From Ignavibacteria bacterium (GTDB lineage: Bacteria > Bacteroidota > Ignavibacteria > Ignavibacteriales > Ignavibacteriaceae), in NCBI GenBank assembly GCA_030648225.1, contig JAUSIA010000416.1:1-8558 (forward strand): 8,558 nt of DNA, read 5' to 3'. The position numbers were made by a program, and so were the translations under genes. The notes under the pieces were generated by a model. It did no database searches, was not told the DNA's origin, and saw only the letters and a program-made list of their open reading frames with translations. This document shows, one piece after another, positions 1 through 5,993 of the stretch (positions within the stretch are counted from its first letter, which is position 1; each line of letters opens with the position of its first letter).

Positions 1-217
1 CGATCTTAAGACCGTAAAGAAATAAAGAATCAATTAGCAGGGGTCTCAGAGAAATAGGAATTATTCTCAGAAATCCAACAGGCTCAAAAACAGAGATTGG
101 CAGAAAGCTGAGAAGATGAATGGGATCTTGTGCAATTATTAAAAACCATATGCCAAACACCCAGACTCTAACGAACTTTAGTGTTTCTGGGGATGCGTTC
201 TGGTGGAGCAGTTTCAT
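1..217 (-). CDS. N-terminal fragment of an HTTM-like (vitamin K-dependent carboxylase-like) membrane protein, cut by window edge
   Basis: An ATG at 215-217 opens a frame that stays open to the left edge (72 codons visible). It begins MKLLHQNASPETLKFVRVWV, then a hydrophobic segment (about 17-29), then a region reading DPIHLLSFLPISVFEPVGFL and a second partly hydrophobic stretch ending LFLYGLKI. An arginine just before the first helix, followed by F-G and then the EPVGFLR-type loop, resembles the start of HTTM-domain proteins, multi-helix membrane proteins related to gamma-glutamyl carboxylase. The family call is tentative because only the first part is visible. The ATGA overlap with the 214-900 gene and the AGGAG site make it a real gene rather than a chance frame. 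Its carboxylase-type chemistry, if any, is unknown. Confidence 0.65.
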   Translation of the reverse strand, partial: MKLLHQNASPETLKFVRVWVFGIWFLIIAQDPIHLLSFLPISVFEPVGFLRIIPISLRPLLIDSLFLYGLKI

Positions 218-900
218 TGCAGGCTCCTACTTTCGAGAGCGACACGCCATAGCAACTGCCGGAGGATATTGGACTTACTACGATCGCGAAGATTCAAGGA
301 ACACTGTATAAGCTCCACCGAGCGGATCGGATGCGCAGGATAACTGCGGTTATAAATTTTCCCGATAGCGAGAAGTAATTCTTTCAGTCTTTCTTCGTTT
401 TCTTTTTGTTTCGCTTTATCTTCGTTTGAAAACGCCCCACTAACCAGATTCTTGAACTTGGAGGCTACCGCAGACTTACCAATAGGGGGTAAAAGGTCTT
501 CCGGACTTATATCAATTTTGTTTTGTTTATCATCAACCCCTTGATAACGATAAAACACAAGCGTTTCTGGATGTTCGGGCCGTCCATACATAGCCCATGA
601 GGTAAAGGGAAATGTTAACCTGGGGTCGTTTATAAACTGACCGATGAGCAATAAGATAAAGAAAGTAATTAAGATCAGTTTATGCGGTACAGGTATTTTT
701 GCGAAATATTGGCTGAGAGGACTGAATGAAAGAAGAATAAAAAAAATCAGATAAATTAAAGCTTCAACAAATGTACGAGACATCTCTTGCCATGGAGGCT
801 TGTGAACAAGCAACGACAATCCAAGCGCAATTAGCCATAGACCAACAACCAATACGATACGCGTCCAGGGGATGCTGTTCTTTTTCATCTCTTTTATCAT
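214..900 (-). CDS. Hypothetical membrane protein with three predicted helices and a soluble C-terminal domain
   Basis: A complete 228-residue protein that I cannot assign to a named family. Three hydrophobic segments are visible at about 14-32, 47-62 and 74-90, so it is probably an inner-membrane protein. They are followed by FPFTSWAMYGRPE (97-109) and then a polar domain of about 120 residues, with a charged stretch rich in Lys and Glu (160-175) that may form a helix. The aromatic W-A-M-Y motif just after the last helix reminds me of small proteins seen with HTTM-type membrane proteins, but this is memory rather than evidence. The stop TGA overlaps the next gene's ATG (ATGA), so the pair is probably translated together and may form a complex. 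The start chosen is the first ATG, 6 bases after the reductase stop; an ATG four codons later is possible. The gene lies on the G+C-richer side of the composition change. Confidence 0.8.
   Translation of the reverse strand: MIKEMKKNSIPWTRIVLVVGLWLIALGLSLLVHKPPWQEMSRTFVEALIYLIFFILLSFSPLSQYFAKIPVPHKLILITFFILLLIGQFINDPRLTFPFTSWAMYGRPEHPETLVFYRYQGVDDKQNKIDISPEDLLPPIGKSAVASKFKNLVSGAFSNEDKAKQKENEERLKELLLAIGKIYNRSYPAHPIRSVELIQCSLNLRDRSKSNILRQLLWRVALESRSLQ
224..228 (-). promoter_or_regulatory. Shine-Dalgarno (AGGAG) for the HTTM-like gene
   Basis: AGGAG lies 6 bases before the ATG at 217, inside the end of the upstream gene. With the ATGA overlap, it fixes the start of the truncated gene at the left edge. 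Confidence 0.7.
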
Positions 901-906
901 AAGCTT

Positions 907-1899
907 CTAATAAATAGAAAAAATACTTTCAAGCTCCTCTTTCGTGAGCGGAGGCGTGGTGAGTGTACCGAGATTCTCCTCAAGTTGCTTGCGATTTACG
1001 GCACGTGGAAGCACAACCGAGACACCTTGAAGTTGCAAAACAAACTGGATCGCAGCTTGAGCCATAGTGCGGCCTTCTTTAATAAGAAACCGAAATGCTT
1101 TGGCTCTTTTTGTTCTCTCTTCAAACTCCCTTCGAGAGTAGGCCGATGTGTCTCCCATGATGTCGCCCTGACTATCTGTGAAAAGACCGATGGCGCGGGG
1201 GTGACGGGCAATGAGTGCCACTCTCTTCTCTTGGACGAGAGGTAAAAGTTTTGTCATCGCTTCTTGATCAATAAGGCTGATAGCGACTTGAACCGAAGAG
1301 ATTCCGGGATGTTTGAGACAAAGCAAGGCATCGTCAACTGTAAGACAGGCAACACCGTAATACCTGATCTTTCCCTGATTTTTTAACTTTTCGAGCGTCT
1401 CACAGAAATCACCTTTTTCTATTATTGATGCAGAAGGTTTATATAATTGAAATAAATCCAGGTAATCTGTCTGAAGACGGATTAAACTTTTTTCGACAGC
1501 CTGTATAATATATTCTTGCGAATAATTAAAACGTAATTGTGAAGCTCTGAAATAATGTAAAGAGCTTTTAAAAGGTCGAAGAAACCCGCTGACTGGTCTG
1601 GCAAGGGATCTAACCTTTAATATAAAACTCCCTGTTTGTGAATACATAAGTCCCGCTTTGCTTGTAATAATAACACGATCTCTTCTATCTTTAAATGCTC
1701 GGCCAAGAAGTTTTTCACTCATACCAAAACTATGGTGGTCAGATACATCATAAAAATTAATTCCGTCCTCAAAAGCTTTATGTAGTGTCCTTATTGATTC
1801 TCTATCATCCCTATGATATAAACCTCCGCCTAATGATTGGCATCCTAATCCAAGTTCAGAAACTTTTAAATCTGTATTCCCAAAATCTTTATATTTCAT
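907..1899 (-). CDS. Aldo/keto reductase family protein with altered catalytic tetrad
   Basis: A complete 330-residue AKR-fold protein. The N-terminus YKDFGNTDLKVSELGLGC, the segment INFYDVSDHHSFGMSEKLLG, IITSKAG, DYLDLFQLYKP and the C-terminal VLPRAVNRKQLEENL are typical of the family, which reduces or oxidises carbonyls with NADPH in a (beta/alpha)8 barrel. Of the usual tetrad Asp-Tyr-Lys-His, D51 and K81 are present, the Tyr position is H56, and the His position is Y153. A stretch of about 35 residues between the Lys and the last tetrad position (roughly 88-125) is longer than in most relatives. Normal redox activity is therefore doubtful. The ATG start lies 12 bases after the phosphodiesterase stop and has no Shine-Dalgarno. 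Base composition changes inside the gene near 1380. A role in the glycan pathway, for example on a sugar intermediate, is only inferred from position. Confidence 0.88.
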   Translation of the reverse strand: MKYKDFGNTDLKVSELGLGCQSLGGGLYHRDDRESIRTLHKAFEDGINFYDVSDHHSFGMSEKLLGRAFKDRRDRVIITSKAGLMYSQTGSFILKVRSLARPVSGFLRPFKSSLHYFRASQLRFNYSQEYIIQAVEKSLIRLQTDYLDLFQLYKPSASIIEKGDFCETLEKLKNQGKIRYYGVACLTVDDALLCLKHPGISSVQVAISLIDQEAMTKLLPLVQEKRVALIARHPRAIGLFTDSQGDIMGDTSAYSRREFEERTKRAKAFRFLIKEGRTMAQAAIQFVLQLQGVSVVLPRAVNRKQLEENLGTLTTPPLTKEELESIFSIY

Positions 1900-1911
1900 A
1901 ATTTCAATTTG

Positions 1912-3471
1912 TTAAACTTTCATATCAAAAAGATCAGTAATTACACGACCTTCTAAATCCTTAGGAATTTTTTGGTCTAACATATAAAGCCACGTCGGAG
2001 TCATATCAATTATTCTTGAACCTTCAATCTTTTTATTTTTTGCAATGCCGGGTCCTTTAGCCAGAAGGATTCCATTCATTCTATGACTTCCGGAAGTAGG
2101 CCAGTTCATATTTTCTCTCCATCTTTCAACAAAAATGGAATCTTTATCTTTATCGCTTTCAGTCTGCATATAAGCACTATCAACCCATTCAATTAATAAA
2201 TCGGGTGCAAATTCAATGAAAGGTCCGTTATATAATTCTTCTCTCTTATAGATTTTGTTAACTACTTTTTTCCCTGTGGATGGATTAATAAGTACAGATA
2301 ATTTTTCAATAATTTGATCTCTTACTTTTTCGTACTGACTTTCCTCAATTATTCCATTCGGGTCTCTTCCTTTAAGATTGATGAAAATATTTCCTTCTTT
2401 TCCCCTGGAGAAGGCATAGGTTTTACTCCAGTCTATATCTGAACCGGCAAGATAGGTTTGTATCCAGCTTTTCAGCCAATGCATTTTTTTGTTTGCAAGA
2501 TAGAATAAAGATTTTGGAATGTAGCCTTGGGCATTCCTTCTAAAGGCGGAAACTTTTGAACGCATAAAAGATTTTTCGAGTGATTTTTGTTCAATCCCGA
2601 TTCCATCTGGAAAAGTTCCATTTGAATTTTTATAAGTCAGGAAACCTTCTTTCTGAAGCCATGTATTTATTTGAACTCCTGAAGTCAGTGGTCCGGCACC
2701 GCATTCGGAAATTATAAATACAATAGTGTCCTTACCGGAAGCTTTAGTTAAACTATCAATTGCAGCATCTAAAGATTTATATGCAGTTTTGATTACATTT
2801 CTATATTCATTATTTCCCTGCTGCATATCTTTCCAGAAATAATGCTGGGTTATAGCAATAGCGCTGTAAAAAGTTAAAAAGAAATCCCAATTTTTCTTTT
2901 CGATTAAATAAGATAAAACATCGGTTTGTTTTTTTACATCTTCTTCAACTAATGTTAAATAATCTTCTTTTTCTCTACCCCCGGGGAAAATATCCTTTAG
3001 GCGGTATCTGCCAAATTTTTTCACGATCTCATCATAAAGCCCGTTTGGATGTGCAATTGATCTGTGTGCACCGGGAGCATCTTCACCTGAGATCATAAAG
3101 CCGTTTATTTTTTGCGGAGGATAAGTGAAAGGAACGTTTACAATCCCACTGCTTAAACCGCTCTCAGATAAGATTTTCCATATTGGTTTTGCTTTTATAT
3201 GAGATCCATTAGCTTCTTTAAATTTTCCATCATTTCCTCTTTGCCAAAAATCAAATAAGCCATGCTGACCTGGATTTTTTCCTGTAACTAAATTACCCCA
3301 CATTTGTGTAGTCATCATGGGTACTGATGATTCAAGATTTCCAATTGTTCCTTCTTCAAAAATTTTTTTAAAGTTGGGTAGTTCACCTTTTTCTATCCAG
3401 GGAATTATTAAATCAAATGTTGCTTCACCAAGTGCAATTACAAGAAGACGTTTCTTATTAGTAGATGACAT
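1912..3471 (-). CDS. Type I phosphodiesterase-like protein (alkaline phosphatase superfamily) with degenerate metal site
   Basis: A complete 519-residue protein, paralogous to the one at 5994-7565: same length, same motif order, same GRxPNG block (368-373) and same ending (KIPKDLEGRVI). Family motifs: VIALGEATFD at the N-terminus, where the metal Asp of the usual GLDGAT is G15 with E16 beside it; PMMTTQMW with the nucleophile Thr kept (T54) and LVTGKNPGQHGLFDF after it; SAIAITQHYFW, where the usual Asp four residues before H210 is A206; IISECGAGP, where the usual Asp-His is E256-C257; and SGSHRMNGILLAKGPG with H463 kept. Against the Xanthomonas NPP scheme, four of six metal ligands are changed. 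It may be inactive, or it may bind a different metal or use Glu and Cys ligands. It has no signal peptide. A GGAGG ribosome site 5 bases upstream supports the start. It sits in the glycan operon directly after a GT4 gene. Confidence 0.85.
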   Translation of the reverse strand: MSSTNKKRLLVIALGEATFDLIIPWIEKGELPNFKKIFEEGTIGNLESSVPMMTTQMWGNLVTGKNPGQHGLFDFWQRGNDGKFKEANGSHIKAKPIWKILSESGLSSGIVNVPFTYPPQKINGFMISGEDAPGAHRSIAHPNGLYDEIVKKFGRYRLKDIFPGGREKEDYLTLVEEDVKKQTDVLSYLIEKKNWDFFLTFYSAIAITQHYFWKDMQQGNNEYRNVIKTAYKSLDAAIDSLTKASGKDTIVFIISECGAGPLTSGVQINTWLQKEGFLTYKNSNGTFPDGIGIEQKSLEKSFMRSKVSAFRRNAQGYIPKSLFYLANKKMHWLKSWIQTYLAGSDIDWSKTYAFSRGKEGNIFINLKGRDPNGIIEESQYEKVRDQIIEKLSVLINPSTGKKVVNKIYKREELYNGPFIEFAPDLLIEWVDSAYMQTESDKDKDSIFVERWRENMNWPTSGSHRMNGILLAKGPGIAKNKKIEGSRIIDMTPTWLYMLDQKIPKDLEGRVITDLFDMKV

Positions 3472-3472
3472 T

Positions 3473-4570
3473 TTAGCCTCCGGAGTTGTTTAATAAATTT
3501 TTATAAATTTTGATATGCTGCTCAATTGATCTGTTTAACTCATAATTCTCTTTTACATAGTTTTGTCCTTGTTCACCTTTCATTCGCCAATTATCATTAT
3601 CCAATAGTTTTTTCAAACCTTCTTTAAAGTTATTATTCTTAACATAATAGCCAAAGCGTTCAGTAACATTTTCAGGGTTCAATGAACTTAATATTGCACA
3701 CTTATGAGCCATCGCTTCCAAAAAAGAATTAGGCAATCCCTCTCTTGTTGCTGTATTAACTAATATCCAGCTTGTTTCTAAAATTTCAGAAATTTCATTA
3801 GTTTCAAATTGATTAATGAAACCAGTCATTGTTAGATTTTTTAAATTAGAATACTTCTTCCTTAAGTACCTATCATAATTAATATTGCGTCCCTTTCCAA
3901 CAGCAATAAATTTTACTTCGGGAAAGGATTTTGCTAATTGAAAAAACAAGTCTGGTCTCTTTCTTTTATCCCATCTCGCCAAATAGCAAACTGTAGGAAA
4001 CTCAGATTTTACAATTTCTTTTTGCGGCACTTCAATAGGAGTTGGCAGGAACCCAACTTCGTTTTTCAATGAATATTTTTTTGAGACTTTACCGTTAAGA
4101 AATTTTGCAGCACAAAAAACTTTATTTGCCTTCCGAACTGATTTTTTAACAAAAAAACTATCTTCATAAAAATAATTAGCTAGTACCTGAAATTTATTAT
4201 ATGAAGGATCTTTAAATTCTCTTAACCAATCACTTAAAAATCTGGGATCTCTGGAAGTTACTAAATGGATTTTATGGGACATTTCCTTCAATGCAAGATA
4301 TGTTCCGAATGAAGGCTCTTCAGAATGATAAATATCGGCATTACATTTTTTAAATAATTTTCTTGCATAGAAAGGATTTGATTTACGAAAGCTAAAAACT
4401 TTTATACCGTCGAGAATTTCAAATTCTTTCTGCCTTTTTCTTCTTGGGACGACTGCAAATACTTCGATTCCTTTTTTAACCAATTCTCTTCCAATCAATC
4501 TGGTTGCTCTTCCAAATCCTCCATATTTATCCCAGGCAAATATTTCCATGCATATAAAACAAATTTTCAT
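3473..4570 (-). CDS. GT4-family glycosyltransferase
   Basis: A complete 365-residue GT-B fold enzyme of the GT4 family. The N-terminal domain opens MKICFICMEIFAWDKYGGFG, with the glycine-rich loop (G17, G18, G20) found in GT4 acceptor domains, and contains ADIYHSEEPSFG (78-89). The donor-binding domain starts near residue 192 with TVCYLARWDKRKRPDLFF, continues FIAVGKGRN, and has the E-x7-E motif as E277 and E285 within REGLPNSFLEAMA. The predicted protein is soluble and peripheral. It shares only the fold with the GT4 at 4735-5964, so the two probably add different sugars. The start is ATG with an A/T-rich leader and no Shine-Dalgarno. The stop lies one base before the next start, so the two genes are tightly coupled. 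Confidence 0.92.
   Translation of the reverse strand: MKICFICMEIFAWDKYGGFGRATRLIGRELVKKGIEVFAVVPRRKRQKEFEILDGIKVFSFRKSNPFYARKLFKKCNADIYHSEEPSFGTYLALKEMSHKIHLVTSRDPRFLSDWLREFKDPSYNKFQVLANYFYEDSFFVKKSVRKANKVFCAAKFLNGKVSKKYSLKNEVGFLPTPIEVPQKEIVKSEFPTVCYLARWDKRKRPDLFFQLAKSFPEVKFIAVGKGRNINYDRYLRKKYSNLKNLTMTGFINQFETNEISEILETSWILVNTATREGLPNSFLEAMAHKCAILSSLNPENVTERFGYYVKNNNFKEGLKKLLDNDNWRMKGEQGQNYVKENYELNRSIEQHIKIYKNLLNNSGG
3477..3481 (-). promoter_or_regulatory. Strong Shine-Dalgarno (GGAGG) for the second phosphodiesterase gene
   Basis: GGAGG lies 5 bases before the ATG at 3471 and is embedded in the last codons (Gly-Gly) of the upstream glycosyltransferase. It confirms the start. It stands out because most other starts in this window lack such a site. 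Confidence 0.8.
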
Positions 4571-4625
4571 CTTAAATTGTCTATTAGATTCTTAATATAC
4601 CCATCTAACAAGAAATCTCTCTGAT

Positions 4626-4652
4626 ACTATAATACTAGTATTTAATTGTCTA
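4626..4652 (-). promoter_or_regulatory. Possible weak internal promoter upstream of the second glycosyltransferase
   Basis: Read on the minus strand, TAGACA (4647-4652) resembles a -35 box (5 of 6) and TATAGT (4626-4631) resembles a -10 box (5 of 6). The 15-base spacer is shorter than the usual 16-18. AT-rich DNA gives such matches easily, and the sigma factor preference of this organism is unknown. The best support is its location in the one long gap of the operon. Confidence 0.22.
4631..4642. repeat. 12-base perfect palindrome AATACTAGTATT
   Basis: The sequence AATACTAGTATT equals its own reverse complement. The symmetry does not extend to the next base on either side. It lies in the intergenic spacer, within the gap of the possible promoter elements, where a repressor could bind. 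A palindrome this long also occurs by chance in AT-rich DNA, so a regulatory role is only a suggestion. Confidence 0.4.
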
Positions 4653-4734
4653 ACCTGACTTCCGGCAGATAGTTTGTTTAATAAAATTTCAAAAAGGATT
4701 TCTTAGACAAACAGACCTTGCGGGATATTTTCTG

Positions 4735-5964
4735 CTATATCTTATTATATAATTCAATAATCTTATCAGCAGCAAAATCATAATTAAATTCATTCTCTGC
4801 CAGGATTTTTGAAGCACGACCGATAGCCGCTGCAAATTCCTCATCTCTAAGCAATTTCTTTATTGCTTCAGCAAGAGATTGTTCATCTTTTTTATTTACC
4901 AAAAGTCCGTGGACTCTATCTTCTACAATCTCACCTATGCCTTCATCTTTACAAGCAACAATAGGTTTCCCGAAAGTCATTGCCTCTCCATAAACTGTTC
5001 CACCAGCTTCATTCCATGAAGGAAGGACAAAAATATCGCACCAGGACATTGTTCTTAAAACTTCATTATGCGGTAACTGTCCAAGCAATTCAACATATTG
5101 ATTAAGCTGCAGGCGTTTAATTAAATTTTCCAAAAAATTTTTTCTTACTCCGCTTCCGATAATAAGACACTTGATGTTTTGGAATTCATCTTTAAGAAGG
5201 TTGATTGCCTTAACAAGAAATTCATGCCCTTTTCTTTCAATGAGAGAACCAACCGACAAAATAATTCTCTGGTTTTTATATCTTTCCGGTTTAGCTTGAA
5301 TAAAAAAAGATATATTTTTTATCGAAGCAGAATTTCCAGGGTCTCTTATTATATTTACCTTTTTCCCATTATGTAAAAATTTTTCAATTATATCAGCCAT
5401 CTTTCTGTTTGGTGTAATTATAGCATCTGCTTCATTCACAATTTTAGCATATGATTTTTTTCTTAGTCTATGTGAGTTAGCATTCAGCAGACGGTTCACA
5501 CTTCTTTCATGTACGATAAAAGGTATTTTATATTTCTTCTTAATTGTATAACCGATGTAACCGCTGGGAAAAACAAAATTAGTATGAACAGCTTGAAACG
5601 GATATTTCTCTGCTATTAATTTAATTGCAGGTTTGATCCACTCAAATAAAAACGAACTTTCAAAATAGGGAATGGGATTATATAAATATTTTGTAACTGT
5701 CCGATGAGGATAATGCGGGCATTTAGGGTAAAAAATGTTTACCGAATCAATATCAACTTTAAAAGGAACTTTATGCCAGTTCTTGAGATTATTAGTAAAT
5801 GCAAATAATTTTGGTATCCAGGGAGTGGGGGAGAGAACTGCAACTTCAATCCCTTTCCTTTGAATAGCATAAATTGATTCCAAAGCCCAAACACCTAAGG
5901 TCATATTATGAGGACGGGGAAAATAGTCCGATATCCAAAGAACTCTTTTAATAATGGGATTCAT
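4735..5964 (-). CDS. GT4-family glycosyltransferase
   Basis: A complete 409-residue GT-B fold glycosyltransferase (Glycos_transf_1, PF00534 type), expected to act at the cytoplasmic face of the membrane and transfer a sugar from an activated donor to a growing glycan. The N-terminal half starts VLWISDYFPRP and includes HTNFVFPSGYIGY (about 127-139), typical of acceptor domains in this group. The C-terminal donor domain begins near residue 233 with ILSVGSLIERKGHEFL (R244, K245), continues with CLIIGSGVRK, and carries the E-x7-E motif as E319 and E327 in PSWNEAGGTVYGEAM. It ends with a usual C-terminal helix. Length is normal. The ATG start has an A/T-rich leader with no Shine-Dalgarno and lies 29 bases after the phosphodiesterase stop. 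It ends in TAG, followed by the longest spacer of the window. Donor and acceptor sugars cannot be told from the sequence. Confidence 0.92.
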   Translation of the reverse strand: MNPIIKRVLWISDYFPRPHNMTLGVWALESIYAIQRKGIEVAVLSPTPWIPKLFAFTNNLKNWHKVPFKVDIDSVNIFYPKCPHYPHRTVTKYLYNPIPYFESSFLFEWIKPAIKLIAEKYPFQAVHTNFVFPSGYIGYTIKKKYKIPFIVHERSVNRLLNANSHRLRKKSYAKIVNEADAIITPNRKMADIIEKFLHNGKKVNIIRDPGNSASIKNISFFIQAKPERYKNQRIILSVGSLIERKGHEFLVKAINLLKDEFQNIKCLIIGSGVRKNFLENLIKRLQLNQYVELLGQLPHNEVLRTMSWCDIFVLPSWNEAGGTVYGEAMTFGKPIVACKDEGIGEIVEDRVHGLLVNKKDEQSLAEAIKKLLRDEEFAAAIGRASKILAENEFNYDFAADKIIELYNKI

Positions 5965-5993
5965 CTTATTAATTAGTTTGAGTATTATGATTA

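Larger units (their letters stand above)
4575..4652. repeat. Direct repeat TAGACAATT (two copies) with a nearby inverted partial copy
   Basis: On the minus strand TAGACAATT occurs at 4644-4652 and again at 4575-4583, 69 bases apart. An inverted partial copy (TTGTCTA on the minus strand) lies at 4704-4710. All three are in the same spacer. The repeats are short, so they may be chance, a regulator's half-sites, or traces of a small duplication. Confidence 0.3.
4571..4734. other. 164-base intergenic spacer between the two glycosyltransferase genes
   Basis: This is the only sizeable gap in the operon. It holds no gene with a normal start. Read on the minus strand in the frame that runs on from the upstream glycosyltransferase, it has stops at codons 19, 31 and 36. 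It then opens for 19 codons ending RDFLLDGYIKNLIDNLR, with a TGA that overlaps the next ATG as ATGA (4567-4570). That could be the tail of a lost gene, or chance. The spacer also contains a 12-base palindrome, a repeated TAGACAATT, and a weak promoter-like pair, listed separately. I see no convincing intrinsic terminator (no GC-rich stem followed by a T run). Confidence 0.6.

Noticed and set aside
120..311. Plus-strand open frame of 63 codons
   Set aside because: It lies opposite the HTTM-like gene start and the end of the 228-residue gene, both better supported by ribosome site, overlap and protein character. Its translation has no family features.
985..1245. Plus-strand frame of 86 codons and minus-strand frame at 996-1211
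   Set aside because: Both lie within the aldo/keto reductase gene, whose family motifs cover this region. They are shadows of G+C-richer coding DNA.
4655..4734. Terminator after the first glycosyltransferase gene
   Set aside because: The only pairing found (GTTTGT with ACAAAC) has a loop of more than 30 bases and no GC-rich stem or T run.
5179..5376. Plus-strand frame of 65 codons
   Set aside because: It is antisense to the GT4 gene with intact motifs on both sides. The translation shows no domain.
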